Shown here: positions 39,078 to 48,184 of the stretch, one piece after another
Layout: each line of letters opens with the position of its first letter
Numbering within the stretch: position 1 is the stretch's first letter
NCBI GenBank assembly: GCA_018457135.1
Contig: JAGGDU010000179.1
Location: forward strand, 40,155-104,154
Origin: Trichodesmium erythraeum GBRTRLIN201
GTDB lineage: Bacteria > Cyanobacteriota > Cyanobacteriia > Cyanobacteriales > Microcoleaceae
Direction of reading: 5' to 3'
DNA: 64,000 nt
Made by a program: the position numbers and the translations under genes
Notes under the pieces: model-generated
Database searches by the model: none
Told to the model about the DNA's origin: nothing
What the model saw: the letters and a program-made list of their open reading frames with translations, nothing else

Positions 39078-40133
39078 AGATTTTGAGAGTCAAGAAAAAA
39101 AACTATATTAGGTGGAATTCTAAACAGTAATCTTTACAATCATCTAGGGTCTGTGATAATTCTTAACTTGTAAGCATTCAGCTATTAGCCATAGATTAAA
39201 CATAGGGTGTTTGATATGAGTGAGACAAAATTCAGTGTAGAAAAGCTAATAAAAGTTAGTCAGAAATTAACAAATGATAATTAGTTAATTTTTTTGATGA
39301 CTTTTTTTTCTTGATTAGATAATTTTTTTTCATGAGCTGACAATAAATTTTTAAAGCTTATTCGATACTTTTAATCTATTCTATACTTCCTTACTCACCT
39401 GAATTTTGTAACTTTTAATATGTAATATTATGCCCGAGTAATATTCGGCTTACAGGTCAAATTTCGTATTTTATATCCTTCAGGGAAAGCAAAGTAAAAA
39501 AGACTTTCTCCTTTCTTATCTTTTATCCTTGATGTAATGTTATTTCCGGGTAATATTCCCCTTACGGGTGATATGTTGTATTTGATATCCATAAGGGAAA
39601 ATAAAACCAAAAAACTTTCCCCTTTCTTATATTTTATTCCCTTCAGAATAAGCGACAACATCCTCCAGAGTTTAAATATTTAACTGCGCATGATATTCAA
39701 ACTATATTATTTCAGATATTACCCCAAAGATTAACTTAATCCAAGAATGACAATATTTTAGATATTTAAGCTTATTATATAGAACTAAATTTATAGATTT
39801 TACCTAATAAATTATCCTAAAAAAATCCTGTTTATTACAATAATTATTATTCGTATAAATAGTTATTATTTTGATAATAAGATGGCAATTAATTAGTCAA
39901 AATACTAACTTATTTAGTTTAGAAAAGATACCTATAATGTTTCTATACAACAAGTATAAAATGCAAGTATTAACCTTACTGAATACAGGTGGACAATAAC
40001 TGTAGATGACTAACTCCCGACATTCTAAGTAGAAAAAGGAAGTAAACATTAGATTTTTACTTCATGCAATTTTTTGGTATTAAATTTTTTTGTATTAGTT
40101 TTATAGAGGAGCAATAAGAGGTAAATAGCCTTT
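39078..40133. other. Spacer with a 112-base tandem repeat
   Basis: About 1 kb without a gene apart from the repeat at 39427-39650. TAGAGGAGCAATAAGAGG precedes the next gene and includes its ribosome binding site. Confidence 0.4.
39427..39650. repeat. Two tandem copies of a 112-base unit
   Basis: TAATATTCGGCTTACAGG at 39439 recurs as TAATATTCCCCTTACGGG at 39551, and ATATCCTTCAGGGAAA recurs as ATATCCATAAGGGAAA, all at an offset of 112 bases; the CTTTCTCCTTTCTTATCTTT block recurs likewise. Identity is roughly three quarters. 112 is not a multiple of three, so this is not a repeat inside a coding frame. Confidence 0.7.
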
Positions 40134-41789
40134 ATGGAAAAACATAAATCATTTAATTCAATCAACCATTCCTGGCAGTCAATAATTCAATTTTTTGGCT
40201 TATTTTGTCTTTGCTGTTTCCTGGTCATTAGTTGTAGCCAACCTCAAAATAACCCCGACAATACTCTAACTATAGAAACAAATACAAATCGCATTACTAT
40301 AGGCACAACTTTAAAACCTCGGACTATCGACCCGGCAGATGCCTACGAAGTAATATCTGGTAACTTACTCCATAACTTAGGCGATCGCCTCTACGGTTAT
40401 AAGCTAGGAACAATGGAACTTGTACCATCACTAGCAACAGAAATGCCAAAAATTAGTGAAGATGGCACAACATATACTATTCCCATTCGTCAAGGGGTGA
40501 CATTCCATGACGGTACTCCTTTCAACGCTGAAGCAATGGCCTTTTCTTTCAAACGTTTTATTAAAAATAGTGGCCCACCTTCTTCTTTGTTAACTAATAC
40601 TATTAAATCAGTAGAAGCTACGGGAGAATACCAATTAACAATTAAGTTGAAAAAACCCTTTGCAGCTTTTACTTCTTTATTAACATTTTCTGGTCTGTGT
40701 GCTGTTTCCCCACAAGCTTATGAAATAGGTGAAAGTCAATTTAAACCTGATACATTTATTGGTACTGGTCCCTATAAATTAGCTGAGTATGGTACTGATA
40801 CTTTACGCTTAGATGTATTTGAAAATTATTGGGGAGAAAAACCAAAAAATCAAGGAATTGACATTCAAATATTTTCTAGTTCAGCTAACCTATTTAATGC
40901 TTTTAAAACAGGGTCTATTGATGTAGCTTATTTTTCTCTAGACACTGACCAAATTACTAATTTAGAAGCTGAAGCTATCCGTCAAGGATGGCAAGTAATT
41001 TCTACAGATGGTAAGACAGTTAATTATATGGTTTTAAATCTCAATTTAGAACCATTAAATAACAAAGCTGTTAGACAAGCTTTAGCATCTATTATTGATA
41101 GAAAATTACTAAATGAACGAGTTTTACAAGGAAAAGCTGAACCAGTTTATAGTCTAATTCCTAAACAAATTAATAGCTATAAACCAGTGTTTAAAGAAAA
41201 CTATGGAGATGGAAATTTTGCTCAAGCTAAGGAGTTATTAAAAGAGGCAGGATATTCTCGAAATAGCCCAGCCAAAATTGAAATTTGGTATGCTGCAAAT
41301 TCTACTAAGAGGCAATTAACAGCTAGTACATTAAAAGCATATGTAGATCAAAATTTAGAAGGTTTAATGGAGTTAGAATTGAATAGCGTAGAAGCAGCTA
41401 CTGCTTTTAATAATTTAGATAAAGGAGTATATCAAACATTTATTTTAGACTGGTATGGAGACTTTCTTGATGCGGATAATTATATCCAACCATTTTTAGA
41501 ATGTATCAAAGGTTCAAAAGAAAAAGGTTGTGAAGAAGGGGCTAGTCAATTTCAAGGTTCATTTTATTATAGTGATCGGATAAATAAATTAATCCAACAA
41601 CAACGTCAAGAGCAAAACCCAGAAAAGCGGCTAGCTATTTTTGTAGAAATTCAAGAATTATTAGCAGAAGATGTTCCTTTTATCCCATTATGGTTAGATA
41701 AAGATTATGTATTTGCTCAGAAAAACATCAGTGGGGTTAGTTTAGAACCTACTCAGCAATTTTCTTTCTTGAAAATTAATAAATCATAA
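40134..41789 (+). CDS. ABC transporter solute-binding lipoprotein, family 5 (peptide/nickel type)
   Basis: 551 residues. A lipoprotein signal ends at VISC with Cys34 as the lipid anchor, after the hydrophobic stretch FFGLFCLCCFL. The mature part is the DppA/OppA/NikA fold: ITIGTTLKPRTIDPADAYEV, EISEDGTTYTIPIRQGVTFH with DGTPFNAEAMAFSFKR, GTGPYKLAEYGTDTLRLDVF and NKAVRQALASIIDRKLLNER. Family 5 proteins bind oligopeptides, nickel or opines; the ligand is not predictable here. AGAGG precedes the ATG. No permease or ATPase genes are adjacent, so partners are elsewhere. Confidence 0.93.
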   Translation: MEKHKSFNSINHSWQSIIQFFGLFCLCCFLVISCSQPQNNPDNTLTIETNTNRITIGTTLKPRTIDPADAYEVISGNLLHNLGDRLYGYKLGTMELVPSLATEMPKISEDGTTYTIPIRQGVTFHDGTPFNAEAMAFSFKRFIKNSGPPSSLLTNTIKSVEATGEYQLTIKLKKPFAAFTSLLTFSGLCAVSPQAYEIGESQFKPDTFIGTGPYKLAEYGTDTLRLDVFENYWGEKPKNQGIDIQIFSSSANLFNAFKTGSIDVAYFSLDTDQITNLEAEAIRQGWQVISTDGKTVNYMVLNLNLEPLNNKAVRQALASIIDRKLLNERVLQGKAEPVYSLIPKQINSYKPVFKENYGDGNFAQAKELLKEAGYSRNSPAKIEIWYAANSTKRQLTASTLKAYVDQNLEGLMELELNSVEAATAFNNLDKGVYQTFILDWYGDFLDADNYIQPFLECIKGSKEKGCEEGASQFQGSFYYSDRINKLIQQQRQEQNPEKRLAIFVEIQELLAEDVPFIPLWLDKDYVFAQKNISGVSLEPTQQFSFLKINKS

Positions 41790-42020
41790 CTAGCAATTCA
41801 CGGAAGTTAGACTTATTAAATATTGCCGGAAATTTCTCCATTATTTGAATTCCCCATAATTTAGTCTAAACTCTAGAAATAAGCATTCAGCTTTCAGCTA
41901 TCAGCTATTAGCTGAATGTATACGAAGCTTTAATCTAGTTTTTTTCTAGACTGAATTGCTCGATAACTGACTTAATTTTTATGGCTAATATCTAATAACT
42001 AATAGCTGAATACTTAGTAA

Positions 42021-42632
42021 CTAACGCAAAAAACAACTAACCATCCATAACAACAAAAAAGTTACCAAAGTAATAAATGTTTCCGCTGGTAAACCGATTG
42101 CCAAAGAACTCAGTATTCCCCCTAAAATCAATCCAAAAATTAAACTACTAAATGCTAATAAAACAGCTCGACCAAAATTATTTTCTTTCCGCTTAAGGAA
42201 ATAAAGACAACTACCAACTCCCAAAACCCAAGTTAGTTGTAATCTAGAAGGATCAGTATCCCCCAAATAAATACTAATTCCGCCTAAGAGCAGATATATA
42301 CCAGTCGGCCATAGGATATCAGCTTGACTAGGAGTGTCAATCAACCTTTGTAGCCAAGCTGGCCCTTGATTGGTTTCCTGTGAAGTAAAAGTTTCAGTTG
42401 CTTTTTTTGCTTGCCTCTCTGGAAATCTAATACGCTCAGGCACTTTAATTTTGCCTTCCTGGCGTAGTCGTAGACGGTCCATTAAAATAGCATCATAAGC
42501 AGCTTCAATATTTTCCATTGTTTTCTGATCATGACCATACTGTTGCTTTAAATGTTGTTTTGCTGCTTGAATTTCCTCAAAAGAAGCGTCTTCAGTAAGA
42601 CCAAGTTGTTGATAATGACTCTGATTACTCAT
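42021..42632 (-). CDS. CPP1/DnaJ-like membrane protein
   Basis: 203 residues. Residues 1-60 are a J-domain-like helical region (HYQQLGLTEDASFEEIQAAK, MENIEAAYDAILMDRLRLRQ) without the HPD motif, the hallmark of the CPP1 (chaperone-like protein of POR1) family. Then IKVPERIRFPERQ and four membrane segments in the C-terminal half, such as DILWPTGIYLLLGGISIYLG and VLLAFSSLIFGLILGGILSS. The plant homologue stabilises protochlorophyllide oxidoreductase at the thylakoid or envelope membrane; a comparable holdase role is inferred. Single gene; ribosome binding site not obvious. Confidence 0.85.
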   Translation of the reverse strand: MSNQSHYQQLGLTEDASFEEIQAAKQHLKQQYGHDQKTMENIEAAYDAILMDRLRLRQEGKIKVPERIRFPERQAKKATETFTSQETNQGPAWLQRLIDTPSQADILWPTGIYLLLGGISIYLGDTDPSRLQLTWVLGVGSCLYFLKRKENNFGRAVLLAFSSLIFGLILGGILSSLAIGLPAETFITLVTFLLLWMVSCFLR

Positions 42633-43291
42633 ATGAATTTATTAATAATCTTTTAAACTATGATACAATATTCAATTATAGTACTTTAATCTTATTTAGT
42701 TTTACAGAAATATGCCTAGTTAACTTGACAAATATCTCTCTATAAATTAACAAATAACTTTAATACTGAATATGATTTATTTACTATATAAGAATTAAGT
42801 TCTGAGGCCTGAGGTTAAGACAAGGTAGATAAAAAAAGAATGTTGAGATATGATGGATAAAAGTTGGCTAGATAGGTATTTAATTTGACTTACAAAAAAT
42901 TTGGGTTTAAAGCCTTGCTCTGCCATCGGAAGACTTTTTAATTGTTTTTTTAAATACATCTGTTATTCTTCTTTTTTCAGTTACTCCCGAGCAATGGGAG
43001 ACAAAAAATGGGCGCATCAAGCAATTCTTAGGCTAGGGTCTTTTTATAGCCCTAGGAATGAGAAGTTGGACTTAGCTTGTGGAGCTCGAAGCCCGGGCTA
43101 ATTACAAAACTCGAATTTTAGCAACCCAACAGTAGAAATACTGCGGCTTCATAGCTCGGGAGAAGGTCAAATAAAATGAAATAAAAGTGATCTTAGAAGT
43201 ACAGGCTCTTTTTATAAATATCTATCGTTAATTTGTATTACTTTTAAGTTTTAATCTTTGACTTTTGATAGATAATTAATATGATTTAATC
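42633..43291. other. Spacer
   Basis: 660 bases between two minus-strand genes. It holds small palindromes (CTAGGG/CCCTAG around 43033-43056, AGCCCGGGCT near 43090) but no gene. The plus-strand frame at 42901-43101 lacks a proper start and any family resemblance. Confidence 0.4.
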
Positions 43292-44128
43292 TCAGTTACT
43301 AACTATTCCTGACCACTGCACCTTTTTTTGTTTTTCACGCCGATAAGAGAAAAAGTATTCTGGTTGTTGATAAGTACAATAGGGAGCGATCGCCACCTGT
43401 TGATTATCAATACCTAATTGTTTTAATTGTAAGATATTGACTAAACGAACATCTAGGCGAACTTTTCCCGGTTCTGGATCGGACAATATTGGTGAATGGG
43501 GTAAAAGCTCAAGGAAATGCATAATATCTTCAATGGTTGCTTTTCCTGTTTCTGGAAAAATCGTTGCTCCCACTTGGGCTGCTACCTCTTGAGAGACTTG
43601 ATAAACCTCTCCAGCAATAGCAGGGCCAAGTACAACTAATAAATCAGATAATTGACTTCCCTGGGCCTCAAAACCGGCCAATGCCACGGGAACAATTTTG
43701 GCAGCAGTACCACGCCACCCGGCATGAACAGCAGCTACTTGTCCGGTTTTTTGGTCAGCAATTAGAACAGGAACACAGTCAGCAGTACAAACCCAAACTG
43801 CTTGTTTGGCTTTTTCTGTGAGTAAACCATCAGCTTCGGGATAATTTCCTTCAGTTTCAACAGTAAACTTCGCTGGTGTAATTACAGTACTACCATGTAC
43901 TTGCTTGACACGATATACTTCTGCTGAAGGATGTAATATATCTACTAATTCTGTTGGTGTGTTGGGGAAAAAATGGTTAGTAAAAAAACCATGAGGCCAA
44001 TTTTGTAAAAGGCTACAGGTTAGGAAGGGTAGTCCTTCCCATTTTTGCCAATACCAAGTTACATTATTTTTACTCAAAACTTGGTAGTATTTACTTAGTT
44101 TTTGTGAATCAGAGTTAGCTATAGTCAT
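43292..44128 (-). CDS. pgeF: Peptidoglycan editing factor PgeF / YfiH-type laccase-domain protein
   Basis: 278 residues from the ATG at 44128 (MTIANSDSQKLSKYYQ); a TTG five codons earlier is not needed. Family motifs: VYRVKQVHGSTVITP with the conserved His, EADGLLTEKAKQAVWVCTAD followed by CVPVLIADQ with the conserved Cys, and VAAVHAGWRGTAAKIVPVAL with the HAGWRG signature; these supply the copper/zinc site of the DUF152 fold. Members include E. coli PgeF, which corrects mis-incorporated residues in peptidoglycan precursors, and enzymes acting on purine nucleosides. Which activity applies here is open. All key residues are present. Confidence 0.92.
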   Translation of the reverse strand: MTIANSDSQKLSKYYQVLSKNNVTWYWQKWEGLPFLTCSLLQNWPHGFFTNHFFPNTPTELVDILHPSAEVYRVKQVHGSTVITPAKFTVETEGNYPEADGLLTEKAKQAVWVCTADCVPVLIADQKTGQVAAVHAGWRGTAAKIVPVALAGFEAQGSQLSDLLVVLGPAIAGEVYQVSQEVAAQVGATIFPETGKATIEDIMHFLELLPHSPILSDPEPGKVRLDVRLVNILQLKQLGIDNQQVAIAPYCTYQQPEYFFSYRREKQKKVQWSGIVSN

Positions 44129-44371
44129 CAGAATCAAAATCAAAATTCGCAGTTTGCAGTTTAGATTTTTATTTTGGCACTGTTCCTAACTATATTCAGG
44201 TTCCCTATAGTTTAAAAGGTTGATTTTGTTATTACTCTATAGACAATAGGGAAAAAATTTATATTGGTTTGGTGCTTATAAAAATGAATTAGCTATGAGA
44301 AGAAAAGTTTAGTTTAGCCAAATCAATCAAAACCATAATACATAAATATAGAATTATCTAAAGAAAAAAAA

Positions 44372-45238
44372 TTGTTAGAATTTAATCAACAAAAATTTAT
44401 CAACTCCCTATCAAATATTCAGGGAACGAAATTATCCCACAGCTCGAGTCCTTTAACCCCCAATCATTTGCACATTTTTTCTAGCCTTCCCTCAACAAAT
44501 CAAACCCTCTGGCAACTAATTGACTCAGGAGCATCATCAGGAACTATGGTCATAGCTGCCCAACAAACAGCAGGGCGAGGACAATGGGGTAGAAACTGGA
44601 TATCAAGTATTGGCGGACTATATATGTCAGTAGCTTTCTGTAAGGGTTGCGGATGGACGAGTATGCCCAAAATATTGATATCTCATATCCCACAACTAAC
44701 CTTATGTACAGCTTGGGGTATAGCCTCAAGTTTGCAGAATTATGGTGTACCAGTTAAAATTAAGTGGCCTAACGACTTAATTCTAGAAAATCGAAAATTA
44801 GGTGGTATCCTTACAGAAACGAGGGTCAAGAAAGAAAAAGTTCCTTGGGCAGTAATTGGTATTGGGATTAACTGGGCAAATTCTGAGATAGGAGATACAG
44901 GGATTAACCTGCAAAGTTATTATAGAAACGAGTCTCAACCAGGAATATCTTCTCTAGAAATGTTAGCGGCAATAGTTTTTCATGCATTAGAGTCTGCCAT
45001 TAGACAACTTTTAGACTCAGGAATAGAAAATATTTTACCTGCCTATAATCAACTATTAATAAATATGGGGAAGCAGGTATTGGTGGAAGATCGTCTTGGG
45101 GAGGTTGTAGGAGTGACAAAGAGTGGGGAGTTAAAAGTAAAAATTAATTCTGGTTCAGCTACTGCAAAAACTCAGTCTCAAATATTACCTTCAGAAATAT
45201 ATCTAAAACCAGGTACAATCAGTCTGGGTTATGGTTAA
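44372..45238 (+). CDS. birA: Biotin--[acetyl-CoA-carboxylase] ligase
   Basis: 288 residues. The catalytic motif AGRGQWGRNWISSIGGLYMS (around residues 67-86) is the biotinyl-AMP-binding loop, followed by VKIKWPNDLILENRKLGGIL and VIGIGINWANSE; the C-terminal SH3-like domain follows (LVEDRLGEVVGVTKSGELKV). It lacks the N-terminal DNA-binding domain of E. coli BirA, so it is a group I ligase without repressor function. It attaches biotin to the carboxyl carrier protein of acetyl-CoA carboxylase. The only start that covers the conserved N-terminus (SSLPSTNQTLWQLIDSG) is a TTG at 44372; the first in-frame ATG would remove it. Confident in function, less so in the start. Confidence 0.92.
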   Translation: MLEFNQQKFINSLSNIQGTKLSHSSSPLTPNHLHIFSSLPSTNQTLWQLIDSGASSGTMVIAAQQTAGRGQWGRNWISSIGGLYMSVAFCKGCGWTSMPKILISHIPQLTLCTAWGIASSLQNYGVPVKIKWPNDLILENRKLGGILTETRVKKEKVPWAVIGIGINWANSEIGDTGINLQSYYRNESQPGISSLEMLAAIVFHALESAIRQLLDSGIENILPAYNQLLINMGKQVLVEDRLGEVVGVTKSGELKVKINSGSATAKTQSQILPSEIYLKPGTISLGYG

Positions 45239-45656
45239 TGGGTGAATAGACTTAAAGTGCAAAGAGGAGAAAGTGGTAAGGGAGAAAAAAATAATTGTCA
45301 TTGCTTAAATTTTGTGCTGGCTTGATAGAGAGCTAAATTTTTATAAGTTTTAATTTAGAGGTGGCTGTGCTTCGTTGTCTACTTCCTCTAATGTCTATCA
45401 AGTCTTGTTTCCCTGGAGTCTGATTTGTTTTACAGTATTATTCCTGTAAAAAAAATCTAAGAGTAGTGAGGAACAGGGGAGTGGGGCACAAATTGGAATA
45501 CATCTGGTCATTTATTTTTAAGTGGGAAAAATTTAATATTTTCTTGAAACAGGATATTACTTGCTTTCCAAACCCATAGGGTGAAAAAACATGGTTATAT
45601 CGAAGTCAAAGTTTATTAAACTGTTAAATTGTTTATAAAAAGCAACTTAAATAATA
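45239..45656. other. Spacer between birA and the M23 gene
   Basis: 418 bases with no gene or clear terminator. It includes T-rich segments and an AGTAGTGAGGAACAGGGG stretch of no evident meaning. Confidence 0.4.
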
Positions 45657-47720
45657 ATGTCACCAGAAAATCAAAATCAATCAATTGAGTCTAAAGCTGA
45701 AATACAGGAAATAACTCAAGGGCCGAACCAAAAGCAAAATTTGAAAATCACCAAACTCTTCCCTCGCAAATCACTTATGCAGCTAGGTTGTTGTCTAGCT
45801 AGTTTAGGGATGCTGAGTAGAGGTATGGTTTTAGGGGAGGTGGTTTTGGAAATAGAAGTATATGACTATGACCCATCATATCAACCCGCCCCAGTACCCC
45901 AAACATCTTATTCAGCACCATCTTATTCACCAGAGCCATATTATTCGCCAGCACCATCTTATTCACCAGAGCCATATTATTCGCCAGCACCATCTTATTC
46001 ACCAGAGCCATATTATTCACCAGCACCATCCTATTCACCAGCACCATATTATTCTCAACCCTACTACGAACCAGCACCATATTATTCACCAGCACCATCT
46101 TATTCACCAGAACCATATTATTCTTCACCAGCACCAAGTTATTACGAACCAGAACCATATTATTCTCAACCCTACTACGAACCAGAGCCATATTATTCAC
46201 CGGAACCATATTATTCTCAACCAGCACCAACTTATGAACCGGAACCTTATTACTATTCCCAGCCAGCACCAATTTATGAACCGGAACCAGAACCGGAACC
46301 AGACAGTACTATCTATCTACCCAAAAATTTATATGTAGCACCTCCGACTAATACTAATATCAACCTATCAAAAAAATCTAAAAATAACTTACCACCTCTA
46401 ACACTACCAAAACCTGAGAAGCTTTATTATTATAATGGTTCGACTAATGCTTATATAGATGAGACAGATTATAAAGTGGGTGCAACTGATAGTTATGAGG
46501 CACCAAGTACAGTAGTTTTCTCAGAGCGTTCTACAGGTGAAGTTGCTCAATATCCAACAAATAATAAAAATTGGAGTGCTGTAGCCGAAAATAATAATAA
46601 AAATTGGAGTGCTGTAGCTGAAAATAATAATAATTGGAGCGCCCCTACTCAGAACAATAATTGGAGTGGAACTACTGCAACAAATAATTGGAGTGCTCCT
46701 GCTCAAACTTCATCTTATAATTCATTGTATGGGGAAGGTCGGCAAAATTACTCCTCCAACGATAATAGTTATTATTCTTCCAATGATAATAGCTATTACT
46801 CTTCCAAGGATAATAGTTATTATTCAGATACTTCTAGTTATAGTCAAACAAGTTACTATTCAAACTCATCCTCCGGTCAAAATGGTTATTACTCCAGCAC
46901 CTCTTATGCTCCAAACTACTCAGACTCTTCAAGAGGAGTGGAGGTGGCAGCAGTATTACCGGCTCAGGTGCAGGGACTTTTTCATAACCCCATATCTCAG
47001 TCAGGTTTAGCTTATTACAAACGCACCATGCGACCTCCGGCAGTACCTGGAAATGGTAATACTCGGTTAATATTTCCTCTATCTGTTCCAGCACCTATTA
47101 CTTCATTATTTGGGTGGAGAGAACATCCAGTTTTAGGTTATAGAAAGTTTCATACTGGAACAGACTTAGGGGCACCAACTGGTACTCCAGTAGTGGCAAC
47201 TTATGCAGGAAAGGTAGCGATCGCTGACTGGTTAGGTGGTTATGGTGTAGCTGTTGTGTTAGACCACCAGAGAAAATCATTGGAAACTCTCTATGGTCAC
47301 TTATCAGAAATTTTTGTGCAGCCAGGGGAGTTTGTACAACAGGGTGAGGTTATTGGCAGGGTTGGTAGTACGGGAATGTCTACGGGTCCCCATTTACATT
47401 TTGAAATGCGACAGTTAACACAGGATGGATGGGTGACGAAAGATCCAGATAGTCATATTGAGTTTGCTTTGGGGAATTTGATGGCAGCATTGAAGGTTAC
47501 GGAAGTACCGCCTGTACCAGAGGTTAGTATTAATGAGTTGCTGAAGCAGACTAAAGATAATGGTTCTGGTCTGCCACAACTGCCTCCTTTACCCCCAGGG
47601 TTTGAAGTACCTATTCCTGATTTAGAACCGCCAATTTTTGAGTTGACAAAAGCTTCGGAAGAGTCTGATGAGGATGTCAAAGTTAGTTTGAATGAGCAGG
47701 AAAAAAAAGTGGTGGAATAA
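45657..47720 (+). CDS. M23 metallopeptidase with extensin-like Tyr/Pro/Ser repeat tract
   Basis: 687 residues. After an N-terminal hydrophobic segment (LMQLGCCLASLGMLSRGMVL, residues about 40-60), residues 84-211 are a Tyr/Pro/Ser/Glu tract of units like SPEPYYSPAP and QPYYEPAPYYS. A second low-complexity part (300-410) repeats NNNWSAVAE and SSNDNSYY. The C-terminal M23 (LytM) domain is intact: the zinc ligands are in KFHTGTDLGAP (about 498) and GPHLHFEMRQ (about 579). M23 enzymes cut peptidoglycan cross-links, and divisome or outer-membrane partners regulate many of them. The tract resembles plant extensins in composition and could form a wall-spanning or cross-linked stalk. A clear terminator follows. 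Confidence 0.92.
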   Translation: MSPENQNQSIESKAEIQEITQGPNQKQNLKITKLFPRKSLMQLGCCLASLGMLSRGMVLGEVVLEIEVYDYDPSYQPAPVPQTSYSAPSYSPEPYYSPAPSYSPEPYYSPAPSYSPEPYYSPAPSYSPAPYYSQPYYEPAPYYSPAPSYSPEPYYSSPAPSYYEPEPYYSQPYYEPEPYYSPEPYYSQPAPTYEPEPYYYSQPAPIYEPEPEPEPDSTIYLPKNLYVAPPTNTNINLSKKSKNNLPPLTLPKPEKLYYYNGSTNAYIDETDYKVGATDSYEAPSTVVFSERSTGEVAQYPTNNKNWSAVAENNNKNWSAVAENNNNWSAPTQNNNWSGTTATNNWSAPAQTSSYNSLYGEGRQNYSSNDNSYYSSNDNSYYSSKDNSYYSDTSSYSQTSYYSNSSSGQNGYYSSTSYAPNYSDSSRGVEVAAVLPAQVQGLFHNPISQSGLAYYKRTMRPPAVPGNGNTRLIFPLSVPAPITSLFGWREHPVLGYRKFHTGTDLGAPTGTPVVATYAGKVAIADWLGGYGVAVVLDHQRKSLETLYGHLSEIFVQPGEFVQQGEVIGRVGSTGMSTGPHLHFEMRQLTQDGWVTKDPDSHIEFALGNLMAALKVTEVPPVPEVSINELLKQTKDNGSGLPQLPPLPPGFEVPIPDLEPPIFELTKASEESDEDVKVSLNEQEKKVVE
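45905..46295 (+). repeat. Coding tandem repeat tract (Tyr/Pro/Ser units)
   Basis: DNA repeats of 12-39 bases built from CCATATTATTCACCA and CCATCTTATTCACCA words inside the M23 gene. Near-identical copies at 45925-46040 (a 39-base period) indicate recent expansion; later copies are more diverged. The long frames on both strands across this tract are by-products of the repeat. Confidence 0.85.
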
Positions 47721-47747
47721 GGTTAGTTGAGTAGGGAAAATTTTACT

Positions 47748-47787
47748 AAACTCCTGGATATTTGAGAAAAATATTACAGGAGTTTTT
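47748..47787 (+). terminator. Intrinsic terminator after the M23 gene
   Basis: AAACTCCTG (47748-47756) pairs with CAGGAGTTT (47777-47785), with further pairing inside (ATATTT/AAATAT), and is followed by TTTG. It lies 27 bases after the M23 stop codon. Confidence 0.75.
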
Positions 47788-47971
47788 GTCAGGATAAGTT
47801 TAATAAGTTATATTATGTCTGATTGAATAATTATGATGAAAGTGCGTAGTCGGGTTTTAGCGATAAATTTATAGAGACAGAGGGTTTAAAGTATATAAAG
47901 TAGAAATATTTATAATCAAACTTTTGTAGAAAAGAGCGATCGCTATGACTCAGAAAAAAAATCATTTACTT

Positions 47972-48184
47972 CTACCTATTCTCTGGGTTCTGTAACCATT
48001 CACGAAACTCTCGGAGCAAAGCATTTTCGCCTTTTTCTCCTCGCCTAATAAGAAAATTTAAAATAACTGACCTCGATAAAATTGGCAAAACATTTGACTT
48101 TTCTTGTTCCTGATAATTTCCATATTGTAAACAATAAATAAATAAGTTTTCCCCATCAAATCTCCATATTTCTCGGATACCTAA
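47972..48184 (-). pseudogene. Uma2-family (DUF820) endonuclease C-terminal relic
   Basis: A 71-codon open frame without a start, ending at the TAG at 47972-47974. It reads LGIREIWRFDGENLFIYCLQ, then YGNYQEQEKSNVLPILSRSV and ends RGEKGENALLREFREWLQNP. The (L)GI.EIWR.DG, L.IY.LQ.G.Y.E, and ALLREFR.W blocks in this order are those of the C-terminus of Uma2-family proteins (PD-(D/E)xK-like fold). The catalytic part is missing. The frame overlaps the last ten codons of the CHAT/STAND gene in a different frame, so that gene now ends inside the relic. Confidence 0.65.

Noticed and set aside
42901..43101. Plus-strand frame of 66 codons
   Set aside because: TTG start, no ribosome binding site, mixed composition without any motif, and it crosses palindromic sequence.
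45799..46338. Long open frames on both strands across 45.8-46.3 kb (about 157 codons each)
   Set aside because: They are by-products of the Tyr/Pro/Ser codon repeat in the M23 gene: monotonous His/Ile or Val/Asn/Met translations without start context or family.
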